From the IMG/VR virus record IMGVR_UViG_3300023109_000094, positions 1 through 28,255 of that record: 28,255 nucleotides of DNA; one strand, written 5' to 3'. Below the pieces are notes generated by a model. The model did not search any database. It saw nothing but the letters and a program-made list of their open reading frames with translations, and was not told the origin of the DNA. A program made the position numbers and the translations under genes. The stretch is from a virus. Positions 22,656-28,255 of the stretch are shown one piece after another (position 1 is the stretch's first letter; every line of letters starts with the position of its first letter).

Positions 22656-23759
22656 ATGGCAGTAGCTAATACAAATAATATTTCAACTTTTGCACCTTTA
22701 GATCAAGGAGACTTACTAATTAGTACTGAAAATGTAACTAGTACAGTTTGGTTGAATGATAGTCCAACTCTATTTGCATATTATACATCCTCTGTACAAG
22801 TTAATAGTGCAACTGGGCAATTTTATTATAACATATACCATAATGAAGAAGCTACAGGGTCTACACAATTTGCTATTGCTTATTGTGATGCTGATGGTAG
22901 TGGTAGTTTATTATATAACCCAAATGTAGATGGTTTATCTCCAACTAGAACAAATTATGGTCAATATAGAACATTAATTTTAGGAGATGAAACCTCAGCT
23001 TTTGTTTTTGGGAATAAATCATCATCATTTTTCTATGCCTTACCTGTTGAAAGATCAGGATATAAAGAATCATTATTGCCTGGGGTTATGACATTAGCTA
23101 TTTCAGGTTCATCAACTTCCACAGGTAAAACATTATACCTTACAGATGATAGTAGGTTAGGAGGAGCTGCCCAATACTCAGAAGCAGGTAGAGTTTATAA
23201 TTTAGTTTCAGGTTCAGCAGGTACTGTTTTTACTGGGGTAAATGAGAATGGTTGGTCAAAACAATCAGGGTCTTATGGTTGGTTCCTTCCAGACATTGGT
23301 ACTGTTATATTGAATGGAGAAGCATTAAGTCAATCTGTTGCTGATGGTGGTATTTGCCATAGTGGTGGTTTTCAAATTGATAGGGGATCGAATTTAGAAG
23401 CAAATAACCCTGAAGTATTATACACAGTTTTAAATACAGGAGGTAATGTACCATCACAAGGAGGAGTAGTTTCAACTAATCCAGGTTGGACATTAAATAA
23501 CCAAGAACAACTTTCATCAGATTATATATTTTGTAGAGCAAGAAGTCAAAACTTTAACTACTCAACTAATCCCTCATTTATATCAGGTTCAGATGGAGCT
23601 GTGTTGTATGATAATTTTATTAATGACCCTCAAGTGTATATTACTACAGTAGGTTTATATAATAATGATCAAGAATTAGTAGCAGTAGCAAAGTTATCAA
23701 GACCTTTACTTAAAGATTTTACAAAAGAATTATTAGTAAGAATTAAGTTAGACTTCTAA
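22656..23759 (+). CDS. tail/fibre-like structural protein, paralogue of the next gene
   Basis: This 367-residue protein is all-beta in appearance and rich in Ser, Gly, Tyr and Asn. The C-terminal 60 residues (DNFINDPQVYITTVGLYNND, then QELVAVAKLSRPLLKDF) match the end of the following gene product (EPYVTCVGLYNGNQDLVAVGKLSFPL), so the two share a terminal domain. An N-terminal STVWLNDSPTLFAYYTSSV and a repeated FYYNIYHNEE-like strand suggest a tail or collar/fibre role. The pattern VGLYN-x-x-x-x-LVAVAKLS is known from structural proteins of marine T4-like phages. It begins 11 bases after the previous stop codon. Confidence 0.72.
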   Translation: MAVANTNNISTFAPLDQGDLLISTENVTSTVWLNDSPTLFAYYTSSVQVNSATGQFYYNIYHNEEATGSTQFAIAYCDADGSGSLLYNPNVDGLSPTRTNYGQYRTLILGDETSAFVFGNKSSSFFYALPVERSGYKESLLPGVMTLAISGSSTSTGKTLYLTDDSRLGGAAQYSEAGRVYNLVSGSAGTVFTGVNENGWSKQSGSYGWFLPDIGTVILNGEALSQSVADGGICHSGGFQIDRGSNLEANNPEVLYTVLNTGGNVPSQGGVVSTNPGWTLNNQEQLSSDYIFCRARSQNFNYSTNPSFISGSDGAVLYDNFINDPQVYITTVGLYNNDQELVAVAKLSRPLLKDFTKELLVRIKLDF

Positions 23760-23762
23760 TGA

Positions 23763-24719
23763 ATGGGTGCATGGAAACAATTCACAAACAGGGATGTTAC
23801 AATAACATCATTTATAGCAGATAAAGGTTTTTCATTTGCTAGTGGTTCTATAACGGGATCTGAAAATGGTATTAACTTTTATGAAGGGTTAAATGTAAAT
23901 TATTCATCTTCTACCAATGTCCAATCAGGGTTTGAATACTCATCCTCAGTAAATTCTATATATAATAGTGCTAAACAACTTTATTATAAAAATTATTTAT
24001 CTTCAAGTATAGGAGATTATGCTAATACAGGTAGTATAGTTCCTGGGGTAACAAGAGAAGATGATGTTTTACAAGGTCCAGTAAATGGTACATTGTACGA
24101 TAATTATTTACAATCAACCCTATTACAAAAAAGATATTTCCCCACAGGTAGTAATGAAAGAATTTCAACAATCTCAATCCCTACTTATTTATATGGTGAA
24201 AAAATAGTTCCTTATACTTTTGAACTTGAGCTATCAGACACCTTCCATGTCCGTTTCCCCGGAGGACTTCTTTTAAAAGATGATGGTGATGGGAATATTA
24301 TTAGTGGATCTGAAGATATAACAGTAGGTCAAATATTTTATTCTCATGGTATTGCTGTATTGACAACTCATAGTTGTCAACTTATAGGAGCAACAGTTAA
24401 TGCATTTCCTCAAAGAATAGATAACATGCAAGTAAGATTTAGTTCTTCACTTACTATACATGAGCAGCAGTATAGGTGTACTATTTTAGAAAACGAATTT
24501 AATGTATCTACTAACCCAACTTTATTAACCCAATCAATTGCAGGAGCCTTAAATACTTCTTATTATGATTTTACAACAGGTTCATTTTTTGAACCCTATG
24601 TAACTTGTGTTGGGTTGTATAATGGAAATCAAGATTTAGTAGCTGTAGGGAAATTATCTTTTCCCCTACCTATTTCACAATTCACAGATACTACTATTGT
24701 AGTAAATTACGACGTATGA
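23763..24719 (+). CDS. tail/fibre-like structural protein, second paralogue
   Basis: This 318-residue protein begins MGAWKQFTNRDVTITSFIAD and contains SAKQLYYKNYLSSS and FELELSDTFHVRFPGGLLL. The C-terminus repeats the VGLYN...LVAVGKLS domain of the preceding gene. Their shared ends and tandem position indicate an old duplication with N-terminal divergence. The start at 23763 is preferred over an out-of-frame ATG at 23759. Its stop codon overlaps the nuclease gene (ATGA), so a nuclease is translated with tail genes. The exact virion location is unknown. Confidence 0.72.
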   Translation: MGAWKQFTNRDVTITSFIADKGFSFASGSITGSENGINFYEGLNVNYSSSTNVQSGFEYSSSVNSIYNSAKQLYYKNYLSSSIGDYANTGSIVPGVTREDDVLQGPVNGTLYDNYLQSTLLQKRYFPTGSNERISTISIPTYLYGEKIVPYTFELELSDTFHVRFPGGLLLKDDGDGNIISGSEDITVGQIFYSHGIAVLTTHSCQLIGATVNAFPQRIDNMQVRFSSSLTIHEQQYRCTILENEFNVSTNPTLLTQSIAGALNTSYYDFTTGSFFEPYVTCVGLYNGNQDLVAVGKLSFPLPISQFTDTTIVVNYDV

Positions 24720-25165
24720 TAAACTGGACACATCAAAATGAAGAAGTTACTGATATTAGTGACTTCCCAGATGACACTTATGGATTTGTTTATAAGATAA
24801 CTCATCTACCTACAGGAAAATCTTATATAGGTAAAAAAATTCTATATTTCACTCGCAAGGTAAAACTAGGAAAAAAAGACTTACTCAAATACGAAGGTGT
24901 TGTTGGTAGAAGACCATCATATAAATTAGCCATCAAAGAATCTGATTGGAAAACTTATTGGGGTTCAAATAAAGAATTAATGGAGTTAGTTAAAAATGAA
25001 CCTGAAGAAAATTGGGAACGTTGGATTATTGAAACAGCTTCTACAAAAAAGTTATTAACTTATTATGAAACTAAATACCTATTTGTTTACCAAACATTAG
25101 AAAAACCAGATGAGTTTTGGAATGATAATATCCTAGGAAAATTCTTTACGAAAGATTTTATTTAA
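24716..25165 (+). CDS. GIY-YIG-type nuclease, probably homing-endonuclease-related
   Basis: This 149-residue protein has the GIY-YIG core at about residues 22-41 (YGFVYKITHLPTGKSYIGKK), where GFVY and YIG are the two name motifs. It continues with a basic patch (RKVKLGKKDL), ESDWKTYWGSNKEL and a likely catalytic glutamate in YYETKYLF. Family members cut double-stranded DNA using a Tyr and Glu with one metal ion. The combination GFVYKIT...ESDWKxYxGS occurs in stand-alone nucleases of many T4-like phages, sometimes called Seg-like. No separate DNA-binding module is visible. It overlaps the tail gene through ATGA, so it rides on late expression; it may be a selfish element or a genome-processing enzyme. 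Confidence 0.8.
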   Translation: MINWTHQNEEVTDISDFPDDTYGFVYKITHLPTGKSYIGKKILYFTRKVKLGKKDLLKYEGVVGRRPSYKLAIKESDWKTYWGSNKELMELVKNEPEENWERWIIETASTKKLLTYYETKYLFVYQTLEKPDEFWNDNILGKFFTKDFI

Positions 25166-25182
25166 ACTTGTTTCTCGTACTT

Positions 25183-25190
25183 TAGTTTTG
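25183..25190 (+). promoter_or_regulatory. candidate host-type -7 element before the primase gene
   Basis: TAGTTTTG at 25183-25190 is an exact match to the Bacteroidetes -7 consensus TAnnTTTG, and the predicted start lies near 25194, ten bases before the primase ATG. No TTG is found at the expected -33 position; the nearest, at 25168, is only 12 nt away. CGTACTTTAG overlaps it and recalls the CGTATATTTA of the early promoters. Confidence 0.4.
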
Positions 25191-25203
25191 TATACTATTG
25201 CCT

Positions 25204-26136
25204 ATGAGAAATGAACTATTAGTAAGTTTAGTAAATTCTGTTTTAGGTGTTGGTAAGCGCACAGCTAGGGGAAATCAAGCCCATAGTTGTCCCTATTGTA
25301 ATCACCATAAACCTAAATTAGAAATAAACTTCTCAGAAAATAAAAAAGGATACAATCCTTGGCATTGTTGGGTTTGTAATAAAAAAGGTACTAGAATATC
25401 ATCTTTATTCAAACAACTTAAGGCTCAACCTGAAAAATTTACAGAATTATATAAATTAATAGGGAATGAAAAGGAATATAAAACTGTAGTAAATACTAAA
25501 TCTTTAAAACTCCCCCCAGAATACAAATCATTTAAAGAAATAACATCATCGGATATTGAAGGCAGACAAGCTGCTTATTACTTAAAAAATAGAGGAATTA
25601 CAAAAGATGATATTGAAAAATATAATATAGGTTACTGCACCTCAGGTAGATATGCTAAAATGGTAATCATTCCTTCTTATGATGAGCAGGGAAGTTTAAA
25701 TTATTTTACGGGCAGATCATTTGAAAAAGAACCATATATAAAATATCGCAACCCAGAAACATCACGCGATATAATACCATTTGAGTTATTTATAAACTGG
25801 AAATTACCATTAGTACTATGTGAAGGGCCATTTGATGCTATAGCTATTAAACGAAATGCTATACCATTATTAGGCAATAATATACAATCTAATTTGATGA
25901 AAAAAATAGTAACATCAACTGTAGAGAAAATTTACATAGCATTAGATAATGATGCGTTAAAAAAATCAATTAAATTCGCAGAAAAGTTTATAAATGAAGG
26001 TAAAGAAGTTCACTTAGTTGAACTTGAAGGAAAAGATCCTAGTGAAATGGGTTTTACCCAATTCACAAATTTAATCCAAAATTCAACTCCACTCAACCAA
26101 TACACCTTAATGGAGAAAAAATTATCATTGATATGA
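25204..26136 (+). CDS. DnaG/gp61-type DNA primase
   Basis: The N-terminus holds a zinc ribbon (CPYC at residues 29-32, CWVC at 55-58) as in CHC2-type primases. A middle region (YYLKNRGITKDDIEKYNIGYC) fits the DnaG catalytic-core N-terminal part. The TOPRIM segments are CEGPFDAIAI (about 205, catalytic Glu) and IALDNDALKK (about 245, metal-binding Asp-x-Asp), with RSFEKEPYIKYRNP in between. At 310 residues it is near T4 gp61 (342) and lacks a helicase domain. A TTG at 25198 would add two residues; ATG 25204 is preferred. It primes lagging-strand synthesis with a separate helicase. It overlaps the following nuclease gene by ATGA and may have its own promoter. Confidence 0.88.
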   Translation: MRNELLVSLVNSVLGVGKRTARGNQAHSCPYCNHHKPKLEINFSENKKGYNPWHCWVCNKKGTRISSLFKQLKAQPEKFTELYKLIGNEKEYKTVVNTKSLKLPPEYKSFKEITSSDIEGRQAAYYLKNRGITKDDIEKYNIGYCTSGRYAKMVIIPSYDEQGSLNYFTGRSFEKEPYIKYRNPETSRDIIPFELFINWKLPLVLCEGPFDAIAIKRNAIPLLGNNIQSNLMKKIVTSTVEKIYIALDNDALKKSIKFAEKFINEGKEVHLVELEGKDPSEMGFTQFTNLIQNSTPLNQYTLMEKKLSLI

Positions 26137-26921
26137 GTAAAAAAACAATTAAAAAATCTTATAATAGGATTTTAGAAATTAGCAAAGATGCTAAACAAAT
26201 CACCCTTCCAGATTCTAGGTATTATAGACGTAATGGTGAGTATTATCCATCTATAACTTATGTTTTAGGTTCTTATCCTAAAGGTAAATACTTTGAAGAC
26301 TGGTTAAAAAAAGTAGGATATTCAGCTAATTATATTGTAAAAAAAGCAGCTGGAGAAGGTACACAGGTACATGAAATGATTGAAGATTATCTAAATGGTA
26401 AAGAATTAAACTTTTTAATTAATGGGACCCCAATGTACAATCCTGATGTATGGCAGATGTTTTTACGTTTTGTTGATTTTTGGGAAGAATACAACCCAAC
26501 ATTAGTTGAAACTGAAGTGCACTTATTCTCAGATGAAATTAAAGTAGCAGGTACTTGTGATATGGTTTGTGAAATTGAAATTGATGGTAAAAAAGAATTA
26601 TGGGTTATTGATTTTAAAACATCTAACCATCTACAAACTACTTACGATTTACAAGGAGCCATTTATGCTAAATGTTATGAAGAATGTTATGGTAAAGCAG
26701 CAGATCGAGTAGGTGTTTTATGGTTAAAATCAAAATCCCGAGGTGCTGATAAAACAGGCAAACGCTTAAAAGGTAAAAATTGGGAAATATATGAATCTCC
26801 TCGCACACAAGAAGAAAATATTAGTATATTTAATACAGTTAAAACCTTATTTGATTTAGAAAACCCAAAACATAAACCTATATTTACTAAATTTAGAACG
26901 CAAGCTAAAAGAGATTTGTGA
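26133..26921 (+). CDS. PD-(D/E)XK superfamily nuclease
   Basis: This 262-residue protein has the RecB/Cas4-like exonuclease pattern: GEGTQVHEMIEDYLNG (about residue 73, conserved His), VAGTCDMVCEI (about 140, the metal-binding Asp), WVIDFKTSN (about 158, D-F-K being the D/E-x-K) and YDLQGAIYAKCYEE (about 170, the conserved Gln). All catalytic positions look intact. No cysteine cluster for an iron-sulfur centre is seen, unlike most Cas4 proteins. Phage members of this family act in recombination or host DNA breakdown. Coupling to the primase (ATGA overlap) suggests a replication or repair role. The exact substrate is not predictable. Confidence 0.83.
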   Translation: MSKKTIKKSYNRILEISKDAKQITLPDSRYYRRNGEYYPSITYVLGSYPKGKYFEDWLKKVGYSANYIVKKAAGEGTQVHEMIEDYLNGKELNFLINGTPMYNPDVWQMFLRFVDFWEEYNPTLVETEVHLFSDEIKVAGTCDMVCEIEIDGKKELWVIDFKTSNHLQTTYDLQGAIYAKCYEECYGKAADRVGVLWLKSKSRGADKTGKRLKGKNWEIYESPRTQEENISIFNTVKTLFDLENPKHKPIFTKFRTQAKRDL

Positions 26922-26931
26922 TATTTATAAC
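26922..26931 (+). promoter_or_regulatory. late-type motif before the collagen-like gene
   Basis: TATTTATAAC, preceded by GA, begins one base after the nuclease stop codon and 33 bases before the ATG at 26955. It would switch transcription back from replication genes to a virion gene. Confidence 0.65.
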
Positions 26932-26954
26932 AAAATACTAATTTATACCAATAT

Positions 26955-27995
26955 ATGGCAGCGCAGGAAGATAACGCAAACCCAGATGTTACCAATTTAT
27001 ATGGCTATGATAAAGCATATCAACTTTTAGCTACATATTTAACTAATGAAGCAAATAGCGAAAGTAGAGGAGTAGATACTCCAGATGCCCCAGATGACCC
27101 AGAATTAGCTATAGGGACATTTGATGTTACGGCTGATTATTTTTTCTATAAAGTTACTGATGAAATATTTAAAGCAACTGATAGTCCAAACCAAATTGAG
27201 ATTGACCCAGGTACATATACTATTAATGTTGTTGATGATACTGTAAATGGTACTTCGTCAACTAGTGGTTCATCCGGAACTTCAGGTTCAAGTGGCTCAT
27301 CTGGAACTTCAGGATCAAGCGGATCAAGTGGTAGTAAAGGATCAAGTGGAAGTAGTGGAACATCTGGTTCTTCAGGAAGCAGTGGTACAAGTGGTACAAG
27401 TGGTTCAAGTGGAAGTAGTGGTACTGACTACACTGAAGTTACTTTAAGTAACCAATCACCTAGCTCTTTTAATACAACATATATAAGACAATCTACAGGG
27501 TTTACTTTAGATAGTGGAACTGTTGCTAGAGGAGTAGATGGAACTTCAGGATCATCAGGTGGTGCTTCATTTAATGCAGATAGTAACTATTACTACTATG
27601 TGGCTTCAACAAGTGCTGATAGAGGAGTAGATGGAACTTCATCATCCTCCGGATCATCAGGAAATAGCTCAAATTCTAAAATGTTAATTTGGAGTGAGGT
27701 TGATAATAACTGGATGGCTGTTTTTGACTCTAATGGGGTAGATTTCACTGAAGGTAATGTGTTTAATGATCAAGCTCTCAATACAACTGGTATTATTGAT
27801 GGTGTAGTAACAGGTAATAGTATTACAGCTGATGGTAGATTTGTACCACAACCAAGCGCCAATATTGTTTATGGGACTAATGGAGGTGGTGGCTCATCTG
27901 GAACTTCAGGATCAAGCGGATCAAGTGGTAGTAAAGGATCAAGTGGAACTTCAGGAACTGGTGGGTCTAGTGGAATAGATTTAGGAGGAGGTTAA
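26955..27995 (+). CDS. collagen-like Gly-Ser-Ser repeat protein, probably tail fibre or virion surface
   Basis: The first 100 residues form a folded domain (YDKAYQLLATYLTNEA, FDVTADYFFYKVTDEIF, ATDSPNQIEIDPGTYTINVV). It is followed by about 18 consecutive Gly-x-y triplets, almost all GSS or GTS with one GSK, then a beta region and a second run of about nine triplets near the C-terminus. Collagen-like Gly-x-y repeats are known to trimerise phage fibres; here proline is absent and serine/threonine fill x and y. RGVD occurs three times (RGVDT, RGVDGTS, RGVDGTS). The protein ends GIDLGGG. A late-type motif precedes it. It is probably a trimeric virion fibre; the host ligand is unknown. Confidence 0.75.
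   Translation: MAAQEDNANPDVTNLYGYDKAYQLLATYLTNEANSESRGVDTPDAPDDPELAIGTFDVTADYFFYKVTDEIFKATDSPNQIEIDPGTYTINVVDDTVNGTSSTSGSSGTSGSSGSSGTSGSSGSSGSKGSSGSSGTSGSSGSSGTSGTSGSSGSSGTDYTEVTLSNQSPSSFNTTYIRQSTGFTLDSGTVARGVDGTSGSSGGASFNADSNYYYYVASTSADRGVDGTSSSSGSSGNSSNSKMLIWSEVDNNWMAVFDSNGVDFTEGNVFNDQALNTTGIIDGVVTGNSITADGRFVPQPSANIVYGTNGGGGSSGTSGSSGSSGSKGSSGTSGTGGSSGIDLGGG
27293..27351 (+). repeat. 59-bp direct repeat, copy 1
   Basis: A 59-base block coding for G-S-S/G-T-S/G-S-K triplets is repeated without a mismatch at 27890-27948, in the same reading frame. Perfect identity, including synonymous positions, points to a recent copy or ongoing recombination. Confidence 0.9.
27890..27948 (+). repeat. 59-bp direct repeat, copy 2
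   Basis: Identical to 27293-27351, 597 bp downstream. Recombination between the copies would delete 597 bp, a multiple of three, so the reading frame would be preserved. Confidence 0.9.
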
Positions 27996-28015
27996 TAAAC
28001 TTAATAAAAAATAAT

Positions 28016-28255
28016 ATGATCAAACTAATAGATCTCTTAAATGAGATAGATATACCAAAAAATACATGGACAACTATACCATCTTCAGAATTAGAAAAAT
28101 ATGATGATGAAATTTTTAAACTAATTTCTACAGCATATGCCCCAATTGGTGGACACCCTAATTATAAATCCCCAGATAATGTAGTAGGTAGCGAGTCAGA
28201 CGCAGAATATGAGGCAATAGATCTAGATGATGACCCAGAAATAGATGCTATATCA
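28016..28255 (+). CDS. unknown acidic protein, N-terminal part (runs off the window)
   Basis: The ATG at 28016, after an AATAAAAAATAAT leader, opens a frame that stays open for 80 codons to the edge. It begins MIKLIDLLNEIDIPKNTWTT, then ELEKYDDEIFKLISTAYAPI, GGHPNYKSPDNVVG and EAIDLDDDPEIDAIS. The block ISTAYAPIGGHPNY followed by IDLDDDPEIDA resembles a conserved phage protein of unsettled role that some annotations place near acetyltransferase-like proteins. The truncation prevents assignment. It lies 20 bases after the collagen-like gene and is probably co-transcribed with it. Confidence 0.65.
   Translation, partial: MIKLIDLLNEIDIPKNTWTTIPSSELEKYDDEIFKLISTAYAPIGGHPNYKSPDNVVGSESDAEYEAIDLDDDPEIDAIS

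Noticed and set aside
7141-24719. A contractile injection system rather than a phage
   Set aside because: Sigma factors, primase, nucleases and small early genes with phage-type promoters point to a replicating virus; no cargo or ATPase gene typical of injection systems is seen.
27247-27447. Alternative + frame rich in Val and Gln across the repeat region
   Set aside because: It is a frame shadow of the GSS/GTS repeats; low-complexity DNA stays open in more than one frame.
27250-27960. Possible CRISPR-like array
   Set aside because: The repeats are codon-level Gly-Ser-Ser coding repeats of variable short unit without spacers of constant length.

Overview
The window reads as part of the genome of a large, tailed, T4-like (contractile-tail) bacteriophage whose host is very probably a member of the Bacteroidetes, likely a flavobacterium. 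The reasons are: every convincing gene lies on the + strand in tightly packed, often overlapping units; baseplate genes occur in T4-like order (a gp5-like spike protein, gp25, gp6, then a giant structural protein); a T4 gp55-like late sigma factor precedes them; the DNA is very AT-rich; starts are preceded by A/T-rich leaders rather than Shine-Dalgarno sequences; and promoter-like blocks have the Bacteroidetes geometry (TTG, then 20 nt, then TAnnTTT).

Layout. 1-4151 is an early/regulatory block of short transcription units. They carry a DUF932-like protein with a nucleotidyltransferase, several small membrane or coiled-coil proteins, and a complete RpoD-like sigma-70 factor, followed by a fragment of a UV-damage endonuclease (UvdE) gene and a strong intrinsic terminator. 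Three near-identical promoters (TTGGMTACCC, 9 nt, TTCGTATATTTA) drive this block, and two of them share a 5'-end hairpin in the transcript. 4181-7107 holds two small unknown genes, an unusual C-depleted intergenic region with two weaker promoter candidates, an HD-domain phosphohydrolase, a small membrane protein and the gp55-like sigma factor. 7141-24719 is a nearly uninterrupted virion operon with baseplate genes, a 2404-residue structural protein and a set of tail/fibre-like proteins. A GIY-YIG-type nuclease, a DnaG/gp61-type primase and a PD-(D/E)XK nuclease follow (24716-26921). A collagen-like Gly-Ser-Ser repeat protein and the start of one more gene end the window.

How it fits together. 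A second short motif, ATATTTATAAY, stands just upstream of six genes or units: 1611, 4226, 7141, 10089, 21967 and 26955. It includes the exact reverse complement of the T4 late promoter TATAAATA. The simplest model is a two-sigma cascade. Early genes, including the phage RpoD homologue, use the TTGGMTACCC class; the gp55-like factor then turns on virion genes through ATATTTATAAY. The pairing of each sigma with a motif is inference from position and sequence only.
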